A DNA stretch of 8,197 nt, from the NCBI GenBank assembly GCA_955652795.1, contig CATPBQ010000152.1, positions 1 through 8,197 on the forward strand. Reading direction: 5' to 3'. This DNA comes from an uncultured Steroidobacteraceae bacterium (GTDB taxonomy: Bacteria; Pseudomonadota; Gammaproteobacteria; Steroidobacterales; Steroidobacteraceae). Both the position numbers and the translations under genes were made by a program. Position 1 is the first letter of the stretch. Each line of letters begins with the position of its first letter. A model generated the notes under the pieces. It had not been told where the DNA came from, ran no database searches, and was given only the letters and a program-made list of their open reading frames with translations. Shown piece by piece: positions 1-6,435 of the stretch.

Positions 1-121
1 CAGCAACCACGGAGGGCTCGTTGAGCACGATGCCCCTGTCGCGGACATAGATCAGCGTGTTCGCCGTACCCAGATCGATCGACAGATCGCTGGAAAAATA
101 ACCGCGCAGGCGTTTGAACAT
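1..121 (-). CDS. mreB: Rod shape-determining protein MreB, N-terminal part (continues beyond left edge)
   Basis: MreB is the bacterial actin homologue that polymerises under the inner membrane and directs the cell-wall elongation machinery. Only 40 codons are visible, read leftwards from an ATG at 121-119. They begin MFKRLRGYFSSDLSIDLGTA and end NEPSVVA, almost the same as the E. coli MreB start. Residues 1-11 form the short basic/aromatic N-terminus that in Gram-negative MreB helps membrane binding. Residues 14-26 are the actin-type phosphate-1 loop (IDLGTANT). The ATG is the first start of the conserved protein, and no strong Shine-Dalgarno sequence precedes it. The gene is divergent from gatC, an arrangement known in gammaproteobacteria, and mreC and mreD would be expected beyond the left edge. 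Identification is firm; the rest of the gene is outside the window. Confidence 0.96.
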   Translation of the reverse strand, partial: MFKRLRGYFSSDLSIDLGTANTLIYVRDRGIVLNEPSVVA

Positions 122-166
122 GAAGCGACCGGGAATGAGCGGCGGGAGACGCCGAAAGTGGCGCGT

Positions 167-195
167 AATCTAGCAACCGAGAGGACATTCAGCAA
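167..195 (-). promoter_or_regulatory. Candidate sigma70 promoter for mreB
   Basis: On the minus strand a -35-like TTGCTG (195-190) and a -10-like TAGATT (172-167) are separated by 17 bases. The -10 is preceded by TGC, which makes it an extended -10. The predicted start near 160 would give an mreB leader of about 40 nt. Both hexamers are imperfect, so this is a prediction from consensus matching only. It overlaps the gatC promoter candidate on the other strand. Confidence 0.45.
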
Positions 196-210
196 GGCAA
201 CATGTATGAT
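182..210 (+). promoter_or_regulatory. Candidate sigma70 promoter for gatCAB
   Basis: AGGACA (182-187, four of six matches to TTGACA) and TATGAT (205-210, five of six matches to TATAAT) are separated by 17 bases. The predicted start lies near 217, giving a leader of about 39 nt before the gatC ATG at 256. If correct, it rules out the upstream in-frame ATG at 202, which would lie inside the promoter. It shares bases 182-195 with the candidate mreB promoter on the other strand. Confidence 0.42.
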
Positions 211-255
211 TTTGCGTTGGTTTTCTCACTTCGCCACGCGCGCCGCGAACCTCCC

Positions 256-546
256 ATGGCCCTCACACGCGAGCAGATCGCAAGCATCGCCGCCCTGGCG
301 CGGCTCGACCTCAGCTCAGCCGAGATCCCGGTGTACCAGGACAGCCTGTCGCGGATCCTCGACTTCGTCGGCGCCCTGGATCGCGCCGACACCACCGACG
401 TCGCCCCGATGTCGCATCCGCTTCCCGGCCTGTCGCAGCGTCTGCGGCCGGACGTGGTGACCGAGCAGGACCGCCACGAGCAGTATCAGGCGAACGCGCC
501 CCAGGTCGCCGCCGGCCTGTACCTCGTGCCCAAGGTCATCGAGTGA
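256..546 (+). CDS. gatC: Asp-tRNA(Asn)/Glu-tRNA(Gln) amidotransferase subunit C
   Basis: GatC is the small non-catalytic subunit that wraps around the GatA-GatB interface and holds the amidotransferase together. The 96-residue product starts MALTREQIASIAALARLDLS, the typical GatC first helix. It contains the FVGALDRADTTDVAPMSHPL segment and ends near YLVPKVIE, so both the length and the ends match the family. The reading frame extends upstream to an ATG at 202, which would add 18 residues (MYDFALVFSLRHARREPP) not expected in GatC. That start has an AAGG four bases ahead, but it sits within a likely promoter, so the ATG at 256 is preferred despite lacking a clear Shine-Dalgarno sequence. It is the first gene of gatCAB; its stop codon is embedded in the ribosome-binding site of gatA. 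Confidence 0.93.
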   Translation: MALTREQIASIAALARLDLSSAEIPVYQDSLSRILDFVGALDRADTTDVAPMSHPLPGLSQRLRPDVVTEQDRHEQYQANAPQVAAGLYLVPKVIE

Positions 547-553
547 GGCACGC

Positions 554-2017
554 GTGAGCGATTGGCACACCAGCACGCTGACACAGCTGGCCGCGGGCCT
601 GCGAGCGAGGAAGTTCTCGAGCGTGGAACTGGTGCGCGCGTACCTGGACAGGATCGATGCGAGCCAGGCTGCGCTGAATGCGTTCATCTCGGTGACACGC
701 GAGCAGGCGCTCGCGGATGCTGCGCAGGCGGATCGGGCACTGGCCGCGGGCGCCGGCGGCGCACTGACGGGCGTGCCGATCGCCCACAAGGACATTTTCT
801 GCACCCAGGGTGTACGCACCACCTGCGGTTCGCGCATGCTGGATAACTTCGTCTCGCCCTACGACGCCACCGTGGTGGCGAAACTCAAGGGCGCCGGCGC
901 GATCATGCTGGGCAAGACCAACATGGACGAGTTCGCGATGGGCTCCTCCAGCGAGACCAGCTATTACGGACCGGTGCGCAATCCCTGGAACCCGCAGCTC
1001 GTGCCCGGCGGCTCCTCGGGCGGCTCCGCCGCCGCGGTCGCCGCGCGCCTCGTGCCGGCGGCGACCGCGACCGACACCGGCGGCTCGATCCGCCAGCCCG
1101 CGGCGCTGTGCGGCATCACCGGGCTCAAGCCCACCTACGGGCGCGTGTCGCGCTACGGCATGATTGCGTTCGCCTCGAGTCTCGATCAGGGCGGCGTGCT
1201 CACGGCCAGCGCCGCAGACGCTGCGCTCATGCTGCGTGAGATGGCCGGGTTCGATGCCAACGATTCCACCAGCGTCGATACGCCGGTGCCCGACTACGTC
1301 GCCGCCCTGGAGCAACCGCTCGCGGGCCTGAAGGTGGGACTGCTCAGGGAGTTTTTCGACAAGGGACTGGACGCGCAGAACGAGCAGCGGGTGCGCGAGG
1401 CGCTCAAGCTCTACGAGCAGCTCGGCGCGCGGCTCACCGAGGTGAGTCTGCCGAACCTGCCGCTCTCGGTGCCGGTGTACTACGTGGTGGCGCCGGCGGA
1501 ATGCTCGTCGAATCTGGCGCGCTTCGACGGCGTGCGCTTCGGCTACCGCTGCGAAAACCCGCGCGATCTGCTGGATCTGTACCGGCGCTCGCGCGGCGAG
1601 GGATTCGGGGCGGAGGTGAAGCGGCGCATCATGACCGGCACCTACGTCCTGTCGGCCGGTTACTACGATGCGTATTACCTGAAGGCGCAGCGCGTGCGGC
1701 AGCTGATCAACGCTGACTTCACGCGCGCCTTCGGCAGCGTGGACGTGCTCATGGGACCGACGACTCCGACGCCCGCCTTTGCGATCGGCGCCAAGACCTC
1801 GGACCCCATTACCATGTACCTGAACGACATCTACACCATCGGCGCGAATCTTGCGGGACTGCCCGCGGTGTCGATTCCGTGCGGCTTCGTGCAGGACCTG
1901 CCGGTGGGCCTGCAGATCGTGGGCCCGCACTTCAGCGAAGCGCGGGTGCTGAACGCGGCGCATGCGTTTCAACGCGCCAGCGACTGGCACACGCGCGTGC
2001 CGCAGGGCTACGCGTGA
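554..2017 (+). CDS. gatA: Asp-tRNA(Asn)/Glu-tRNA(Gln) amidotransferase subunit A
   Basis: GatA is the glutaminase subunit. It hydrolyses glutamine and passes ammonia through an internal tunnel to GatB, where misacylated Asp-tRNA(Asn) and/or Glu-tRNA(Gln) is amidated. The 487-residue product is full length. The amidase-signature Ser-Ser-Lys triad is visible: Lys79 in GVPIAHKD, the cis-Ser at 154 in PGGSSGGS, and the nucleophile Ser178 in TDTGGSIRQPAA. Further family landmarks are GKTNMDEFAMGSS (about 120-132) and GRVSRYGM (about 196-203). Translation starts at GTG 554. A TGAGG Shine-Dalgarno sequence (544-548), which includes the gatC stop codon, lies five bases ahead. The GTG is the only sensible start before the conserved first helix. 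The 3' end overlaps gatB by GTGA, indicating translational coupling. Nothing looks damaged. Confidence 0.97.
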   Translation: MSDWHTSTLTQLAAGLRARKFSSVELVRAYLDRIDASQAALNAFISVTREQALADAAQADRALAAGAGGALTGVPIAHKDIFCTQGVRTTCGSRMLDNFVSPYDATVVAKLKGAGAIMLGKTNMDEFAMGSSSETSYYGPVRNPWNPQLVPGGSSGGSAAAVAARLVPAATATDTGGSIRQPAALCGITGLKPTYGRVSRYGMIAFASSLDQGGVLTASAADAALMLREMAGFDANDSTSVDTPVPDYVAALEQPLAGLKVGLLREFFDKGLDAQNEQRVREALKLYEQLGARLTEVSLPNLPLSVPVYYVVAPAECSSNLARFDGVRFGYRCENPRDLLDLYRRSRGEGFGAEVKRRIMTGTYVLSAGYYDAYYLKAQRVRQLINADFTRAFGSVDVLMGPTTPTPAFAIGAKTSDPITMYLNDIYTIGANLAGLPAVSIPCGFVQDLPVGLQIVGPHFSEARVLNAAHAFQRASDWHTRVPQGYA

Positions 2018-3453
2018 GCGCCTGGGAAACGGTTATCGGGCTGGAGATTCACGCCCAGCTCGCCACCCGCTCGAAGATCTTCTCCGGCTCCGCCACCGCG
2101 TATGGCGCTCCTCCCAACGCGCAGGCGAACCTGGTGGACCTCGGCTACCCGGGCGTACTGCCGGTGCTGAACGCGGAAGCGGTGCGCATGGCCGTGAAGC
2201 TGGGACTGGCGATCAACGCGCGCATCGCCGCGCAATCGGTGTTCGCGCGCAAGAACTACTTCTACCCGGACTTGCCGAAAGGCTATCAGATCAGTCAGTA
2301 CGAGCTGCCGATCGTCGCCGCGGGGGCGCTCGACATCGTGCTCGATGACGGCCAGGTCAAGCGCATCGGCATCACCCGCGCGCACCTCGAGGAGGACGCC
2401 GGCAAGTCACTGCATGAGGGCCTGCCGGGGGTGACCGGCATCGACCTGAACCGCGCCGGCACCCCGCTGGTGGAGATCGTCTCCGAGCCGCAGCTGCGCT
2501 CGGCGAAGGAAGCCGTCACGTACATGAAGAAGGTGCACACCCTGGTGCGCTACCTCGAGATCTGCGACGGCAACATGCAGGAAGGCTCGTTCCGCTGCGA
2601 CGCCAACGTTTCGGTGCGCCCGGCCGGCGCGCACAAGCTCGGTACGCGCGCGGAGATCAAGAATCTCAATTCCTTCCGCTTTGTCGAGCGCGCCATCAAC
2701 TACGAGGTTGCGCGCCAGATCGATATCCTCGAGTCCGGACGTGCGGTGGTGCAGGAGACGCGCCTGTACGATCCGGACCGGGGCGAGACGCGCGCCATGC
2801 GCTCCAAGGAGGAAGCGAACGACTACCGTTACTTTCCCGATCCGGATCTGCTGCCGGTGGTGCTCGACGAGGCGCTCATCGCCTCGGTGCGCGCCACTCT
2901 GCCGGAGCTGCCGGACCAGAAGGCCGCGCGTTTTGCCTCACAGTACGCACTGTCGGCTTACGATGCGGGCGTGCTCACCGCCAGCCGCGAGCTCGCCGCC
3001 TACTACGAGGAGGTCGTGCGCGAGCTGGCGCAGGAACCAAAGCTCGCGGCGAACTGGGTCATGGGAGAGTTCGCCGCGGCCCTGAACAAGGAGAACCTCG
3101 AGGTCGGTTCCGGCAAGCTCCCGCCGGCGCGCCTGGCGGGGCTGCTGAGACGCATCTGCGACCAGACCATTTCCGGCAAGATCGCCAAAGAGGTGTTCGA
3201 GACCATGTGGTCGGGAGGCGCGAGCGCCGATGCGGTGATCGACGCGCAGGGTCTCAGGCAGATCACCGACACCGCCGCCATCGAACGCGTGATCGATGAG
3301 GTGATGGCCCGCAATCCCGCTCAGCTCGCCGAGTACCGTGCGGGCAAGGACAAGCTGTTCGGATTTTTCGTGGGCCAGGTCATGAAGGCGACCGCCGGCA
3401 AGGCCAACCCGGCGCAGCTGAACGAACTGCTGCGCCGAAAGCTCGCTGGCTGA
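2014..3453 (+). CDS. gatB: Asp-tRNA(Asn)/Glu-tRNA(Gln) amidotransferase subunit B
   Basis: GatB binds the misacylated tRNA, activates the Asp or Glu side chain with ATP and amidates it with ammonia from GatA. The product is 479 residues. The N-terminus, SAWETVIGLEIHAQLATRSK, carries the conserved Glu and His of the kinase site. It is followed by YFYPDLPKGYQISQYE (82-97), EEDAGKSLHE (126-135), DLNRAGTPLVEIVSEP (144-159), GSFRCDANVS (191-200), EIKNLNS (214-220) and YRYFPDPDL (271-279). The last part (roughly 330-479) is the helical plus YqeY-like tRNA-binding tail, ending in PAQLNELLRRKLAG. The start is GTG 2014, which overlaps the gatA stop. AGGG at 2004-2007 lies six bases ahead. The frame is open upstream to 1879, but that extension only reads gatA out of frame. 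The subunit looks intact. Presence of GatCAB implies an indirect route to Asn-tRNA and/or Gln-tRNA. Confidence 0.97.
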   Translation: MSAWETVIGLEIHAQLATRSKIFSGSATAYGAPPNAQANLVDLGYPGVLPVLNAEAVRMAVKLGLAINARIAAQSVFARKNYFYPDLPKGYQISQYELPIVAAGALDIVLDDGQVKRIGITRAHLEEDAGKSLHEGLPGVTGIDLNRAGTPLVEIVSEPQLRSAKEAVTYMKKVHTLVRYLEICDGNMQEGSFRCDANVSVRPAGAHKLGTRAEIKNLNSFRFVERAINYEVARQIDILESGRAVVQETRLYDPDRGETRAMRSKEEANDYRYFPDPDLLPVVLDEALIASVRATLPELPDQKAARFASQYALSAYDAGVLTASRELAAYYEEVVRELAQEPKLAANWVMGEFAAALNKENLEVGSGKLPPARLAGLLRRICDQTISGKIAKEVFETMWSGGASADAVIDAQGLRQITDTAAIERVIDEVMARNPAQLAEYRAGKDKLFGFFVGQVMKATAGKANPAQLNELLRRKLAG

Positions 3454-3545
3454 GATCAATCGCGCCGGCGCGCCGCGCGCGCGCTGATCGGGCAGCGCCG
3501 CAGGCGGGCTTGAAGCGCGTGAGTGCCTGCCGCATTGTGGCGGGG
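3454..3545. other. GC-rich spacer between gatB and hslO
   Basis: This 92-base spacer holds a perfect 12-bp palindrome CGCGCCGGCGCG (3461-3472) followed by an alternating CG tract (3474-3484). There is no T-run after the hairpin, so it is not a convincing intrinsic terminator, and hslO could be read through from gatCAB. I see no clear -35/-10 pair. Confidence 0.5.
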
Positions 3546-4472
3546 ATGGATCAGCCTGTCCCGGTGAGCGACGAGGTGCGTCGCTTCATATTCGAGAAAC
3601 GGCCGGTGCGCGGCCACTGGGTGCACCTGCAGGGCGCGTGGCGTGAGCTGCGCGCGCATACCGACTATCCGCCAGCCGTGTGCGAACTGCTCGGTCAGGC
3701 GGTGGCCGCCTCGGTGCTGCTGGCCGCGACCCTGAAATTCCGCGGCACGCTCACCTTCCAGTTGCAGGGCAACGGCGCAGTCGGTTTGCTGGTCGCGCAG
3801 TGCACCCATGATTTCCGCATGCGGGCCGTAGCGCGTTGTGACGACGTTGCGCTGCGCGAATTGTCCGGTGACGGCCGGCGCGGCGCAGTCTTCCGCCGCC
3901 TCGTCGGCACCGGCGGCCGCATCACCGTGACGGTGGAGGCGGACGAGAAGAGCATGCGTTACCAGGGCGTCGTGCCCCTCGCCGGCACTTCGCTCAGCGA
4001 ATCGCTGGAGGCGTACTTTGCCTCCTCCGAGCAGCTGCCGACGCGCGTGCTGCTCGCTGCGGACGATGCCTGCGGCGCCGGGATGCTGGTGCAGAAGCTG
4101 CCCGATGCGAGCGCCGGCGATCCGGAGGAGGTCGCGGCGGCCTGGGAGGGCGCGCAGCGTGGCATCGAGGGCCTGAGCCCGGCGCAACTGCTGCAGGGCT
4201 CGGCGGAACAGCTGCTGGCGCAGGGCTTCACCAACCACGACCTGCGGCTGTTTCGCGGCTCGCCCGTGCGGTTCGAATGCCGCTGCAGTCAGGGTCGGGT
4301 CGCGGGGCTTCTGCGGGCGCTCGGGGCCGAGGAGGTTCGCGACGTGCTCCGGGAGCAGGGGGCCGTGACGGTGACCTGCGAGTTCTGCCACCGTCCGTAC
4401 CGCTTCGACCCCGCGGACGTGGAGGCGCTGTTCGCCGAGGGTCCATCAGGTGGCTCCGCCGTGATTCACTGA
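3546..4472 (+). CDS. hslO: Redox-regulated holdase chaperone Hsp33
   Basis: Hsp33 is a cytosolic chaperone held inactive by a zinc-bound four-cysteine centre. Oxidation forms disulfides, releases zinc, unfolds the C-terminus and lets it bind unfolding proteins during oxidative and heat stress. From ATG 3546 the product is 308 residues. The N-terminal core shows VRRFIFEKRPVRG (11-23), LLAATLKFRGTLTFQLQG (58-75), RYQGVVPL (138-145) and EAYFASSEQLPTR (155-167). The redox switch is complete: Cys245 and Cys247 (CRC), then Cys278 and Cys281 (CEFC) after 30 residues. This is the CXC-X(27-32)-CXXC family pattern. The frame also opens at TTG 3510, GTG 3519 and GTG 3537. The ATG gives an N-terminus close in length to that of E. 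coli HslO. The true start is uncertain, because the G-rich stretch before the ATG abuts it too closely for a good ribosome-binding site. It follows gatB with no clear terminator and no obvious promoter of its own. Confidence 0.95.
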   Translation: MDQPVPVSDEVRRFIFEKRPVRGHWVHLQGAWRELRAHTDYPPAVCELLGQAVAASVLLAATLKFRGTLTFQLQGNGAVGLLVAQCTHDFRMRAVARCDDVALRELSGDGRRGAVFRRLVGTGGRITVTVEADEKSMRYQGVVPLAGTSLSESLEAYFASSEQLPTRVLLAADDACGAGMLVQKLPDASAGDPEEVAAAWEGAQRGIEGLSPAQLLQGSAEQLLAQGFTNHDLRLFRGSPVRFECRCSQGRVAGLLRALGAEEVRDVLREQGAVTVTCEFCHRPYRFDPADVEALFAEGPSGGSAVIH

Positions 4473-4585
4473 CAAACGAACTAGATATAAATTGTCTCAT
4501 TAGAAGGATAATGTCGTCGGGATTCCTCGATCAGGGTATGAGCTAACGATTTGGCAGAGTACTTAAAGAATTGTACAATTCTTGA
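4473..4585. other. AT-rich intergenic control region before the methionine operon
   Basis: This stretch is strikingly AT-rich against its GC-rich surroundings. It contains the promoter and palindromic operator listed separately at its right end. Near its left end it has an AT-rich block (about 4481-4512) with weak promoter-like hexamers such as TATAAA and GATAAT that lack good partners. A CATTA-N6-TAATG inverted repeat (4498-4513) is present but short. No convincing intrinsic terminator for hslO is visible, and there is no riboswitch-like structure that I can recognise by eye. Confidence 0.6.
4551..4579 (+). promoter_or_regulatory. Sigma70-like promoter of the sahR-like/metF/metH operon, apparently leaderless
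   Basis: TTGGCA (4551-4556, five of six matches) and TACAAT (4574-4579, five of six matches) are separated by exactly 17 bases. It is the best promoter match in the window. Counting seven bases past the -10 puts the transcription start at 4586, which is the A of the ATG of the regulator gene. No Shine-Dalgarno sequence precedes that ATG, so the message is predicted to be leaderless or nearly so. The whole -10 element lies inside the palindromic operator, so a bound repressor would exclude RNA polymerase. Confidence 0.68.
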
Positions 4586-4586
4586 A
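4563..4586. promoter_or_regulatory. Palindromic operator, likely site of the SahR-like repressor
   Basis: The core AAGAATTGTACAATTCTT (4566-4583) is a perfect 18-bp palindrome. With the flanks included, 22 of 24 bases (4563-4586) are symmetric; only the pair 4565/4584 breaks it. It covers the -10 element and reaches the predicted transcription start and the start codon. ArsR-family dimers bind inverted repeats of this kind near promoters, and the adjacent gene encodes such a protein, so autoregulation is inferred. The palindrome itself is directly seen; the identity of the binding protein is not. Confidence 0.75.
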
Positions 4587-5533
4587 TGTATTCGACGGCT
4601 CCGCCGATCCTGGTGAAGTGGCTGCGGGCGGCCGGCGAACCCAGCCGACTGCGCCTGCTTGCGCTGTGTGCCGACGGTGCATTGAGCGTTTCAGATCTCG
4701 CGCAGGCGCTGAAGCAGAGCGAGCCGCGCGTGTCGCGGCATCTGAAAATCCTGTGCGAGGCCGGGCTGCTCGTGCGGCTGCGGCACGGACACTGGGTCCA
4801 TTACCGCCTGGCCGAGGGCGCCGAAGGAGCGAGCTTCGTGCGTGGCCTGCTCGGGCAGCTCGACCGCAGCGATCCGGTGCTGGTTCGCGACCGTGGCGGC
4901 GCGCGCGCCGCCGCCGTGCCCGAGCCCCGTGCCATGGCGCACGGCGCGCAGTCACGCCTCGGCCGGGCGCTGGCCGAGCTGGTCGCCGCCGGAGGGCTCA
5001 GCGCGCCGCTCGAAGCGGTGCTGGTGTGCGGCGTCAGTCATCCGGAACTTCTCGAAAGCGCAGCTCGCGCGAGCCGGCACTGCACGGCCATCGCACAGTC
5101 ACGGCGCGCGGCGCAAGCCGCGCGCGCCTTTGCGCAGCGGCGGGGCTTCACCTGCCGGGTCCTTCAAGCCACGAGCCCCGACGTCTTCAGCGATACGGAT
5201 CTCGCGCGCGCCGGAGAGCCATTCGATGCGGTGCTGCTCGACACCTTCGCGAGCGGCGAGGCACTGGCGCGCATGCTGGAACACGCGCGGCGCGTGCTCA
5301 CCCCAAGCGGACGGCTATGGATCTTCGAGCGCTATGAATCGCTGGAGAGGTCGCGCGAGCGCATCGTGGAACATCCGCTGGCGCGGCTGCGCCGCTTGCT
5401 CGGCGATGCCGGCCTTACGTGCGAGCGTCTGAGTCCTGTCGAAGCCGACGGTGAGCACGTGCTCGCGGCCGCCGCGCGGCCTGCAGCCGCGGCCGCAGGG
5501 CAGGTCGCCAGCGCGGCAGGGGCCCGGCCATGA
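4586..5533 (+). CDS. sahR: SahR-like regulator: ArsR-type HTH fused to a degenerate SAM-methyltransferase-like domain
   Basis: The 315-residue protein has an ArsR winged-helix domain at about residues 8-76. Its recognition helix is SEPRVSRHLKIL (45-56) and its wing is RLRHGHWVHYRLA (64-76). The metal-binding ELCVCDL motif of ArsR/SmtB metal sensors is replaced by ALSVSDL (32-38), so metal sensing is unlikely. Residues about 140-295 follow a class I methyltransferase pattern: a strand at VLVCGV (145-150), FDAVLLDTF (213-221), RVLTPSGRLWIFE (236-248) and a closing LLGDAGL region (271-277). The glycine-rich motif I is eroded. SahR proteins of Proteobacteria have this two-domain form, repress SAM-cycle genes and release DNA on binding SAH. 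Position directly ahead of metF and metH supports that role. The last 20 residues are Ala-rich. The start ATG coincides with the predicted transcription start. The gene overlaps metF by ATGA. The domain call is firm; the SAH specificity is inferred. Confidence 0.85.
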   Translation: MYSTAPPILVKWLRAAGEPSRLRLLALCADGALSVSDLAQALKQSEPRVSRHLKILCEAGLLVRLRHGHWVHYRLAEGAEGASFVRGLLGQLDRSDPVLVRDRGGARAAAVPEPRAMAHGAQSRLGRALAELVAAGGLSAPLEAVLVCGVSHPELLESAARASRHCTAIAQSRRAAQAARAFAQRRGFTCRVLQATSPDVFSDTDLARAGEPFDAVLLDTFASGEALARMLEHARRVLTPSGRLWIFERYESLERSRERIVEHPLARLRRLLGDAGLTCERLSPVEADGEHVLAAAARPAAAAAGQVASAAGARP

Positions 5534-6431
5534 GCGCGCGCCCCACAGGCCTTCCAATTCGTGTGTCATTCGAATTCTTCCCGCCAGCGGACGCGACGAT
5601 GGAGACGATCCTGTGGAACTCCATCGAGCGCCTCGCGCCGCTGGCACCGCGCTTCGTGTCGGTGACCTACGGCGCGGACGGCTCCACGCGCGAACGCACT
5701 CACAACGTCGTGACGCGCATCCAGCGCGACACCGCGCTCACGGGCGCACCGCACCTCACCTGCATCGGCGCCTCGCGCGGCGAGATCCTCGCCATCGCGC
5801 GTGGCTACTGGGACCAGGGCATTCGCCATCTGGTCGCGCTGCGTGGCGATCTGCCGCAGGGGCAGAGCTCTCATCGGCCGCACGCCGCAGGTTTCAGCTA
5901 CGCGGCGGAGCTGGTCGCGGGACTCGCCGCCGTCGCGCCGTTCGACATCTCGGTCGCGGCTTACCCGGAGGTGCATCCGGAGGCGCGTTCGGCGGCTGCG
6001 GATCTGGATAACCTCAAGCGCAAGATCGACGCCGGCGCGAGCCGCGCCATCACCCAGTTCTTCTACGACACCGGTGTCTTCCTGCGCTTTCGCGATCGGT
6101 GCGCGGCGGCCGGCATGCGCGCGCCCCTGGTGCCGGGCATTCTGCCCATCACCCGCTTCCCGCAGGTGCTGCGCTTTGCCGAACGCTGTGGCACGAGCAT
6201 TCCCCGGTGGCTGCACGAGCGCTTTGCCGGCCTCGATGACGATCACGATACGTGCCGCATGATCGCCGCCAGCGTGGCGATCGAGCAGGTCGAGGCACTC
6301 ACCCGCCACGGCGTGCGCGATTTTCACTTTTACACCCTGAATCGCGCGGCACTCAGCTACGCGATCTGTCATGCGCTCGGGCTGCGGCCGGTAGCGCGCA
6401 CCGCGGGCGTCGCGCGCCAGGAAGCGCCGGC

Positions 6432-6435
<4 letters not shown>
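5530..6435 (+). CDS. metF: 5,10-methylenetetrahydrofolate reductase
   Basis: MetF is a cytosolic flavoenzyme that reduces 5,10-methylene-THF to 5-methyl-THF with NAD(P)H, providing the methyl donor for methionine synthase. The 301-residue product is close to the E. coli length (296). Visible landmarks are SFEFFPP (13-19), whose Glu15 corresponds to the catalytic Glu, VTYGADGS (45-52), LVALRGDLP (101-109) with the FAD-contacting Asp107, AAYPEVHPEA (143-152), AITQFFYD (173-180), VPGILPI (201-207) and FHFYTLNR (265-272). Translation starts at ATG 5530, which overlaps the regulator's stop codon. AGGGG at 5518-5522 lies seven bases ahead, a good ribosome-binding site. The stop codon overlaps the metH GTG. 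The tight overlaps on both sides indicate one transcript and translational coupling, so it should share control by the upstream operator. Nothing looks abnormal in the protein. Confidence 0.97.
6419..6434 (+). promoter_or_regulatory. Ribosome-binding site and GTG start of metH
   Basis: AGGAAG (6419-6424) lies seven bases before GTG 6432, inside the last codons of metF. It decides the metH start in favour of GTG 6432, because the alternative ATG 6504 has only a GAGG about eleven bases ahead. The GTG overlaps the metF stop as GTGA. Confidence 0.6.

Noticed and set aside
536..1990. Long minus-strand open frame (484 codons) opposite gatA
   Set aside because: It is the antisense shadow of a clearly conserved gatA in GC-rich DNA. 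The translation is low-complexity His/Arg/Ala-rich with no family motifs.
3461..3484. GC palindrome plus CG-repeat as a terminator after gatB
   Set aside because: There is no downstream T-run and the stem is only a 12-bp self-palindrome with no loop. It is common in DNA of this composition, though alternating CG could favour Z-DNA.
3456..4391. Minus-strand open frame opposite hslO
   Set aside because: It mirrors the conserved hslO gene and its product resembles no family that I know.
4502..4546. Tiny ORF MSSGFLDQGMS (4511-4546) preceded by AGAAGG, as a possible leader peptide
   Set aside because: The Shine-Dalgarno sequence is only three bases from the ATG, no promoter pair is evident ahead of it, it has no runs of Met or Cys codons, and it ends before the mapped-looking promoter of the operon.
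4473..4585. SAM, SAH or cobalamin riboswitch ahead of the methionine genes
   Set aside because: The gap is too short and AT-rich, I see none of the conserved core elements, and the promoter lies at its very end, leaving no transcribed leader.
4680..4700. ArsR-type metal sensor (arsenic or zinc resistance)
   Set aside because: The ELCVCDL metal site is absent (ALSVSDL), the protein carries a methyltransferase-like domain, and the neighbours are methionine genes, not resistance genes.
4582..5337. Alternative plus-strand frame overlapping the regulator gene
   Set aside because: It is Arg/Ala-rich with no domain, whereas the overlapping frame has a clear ArsR helix-turn-helix.
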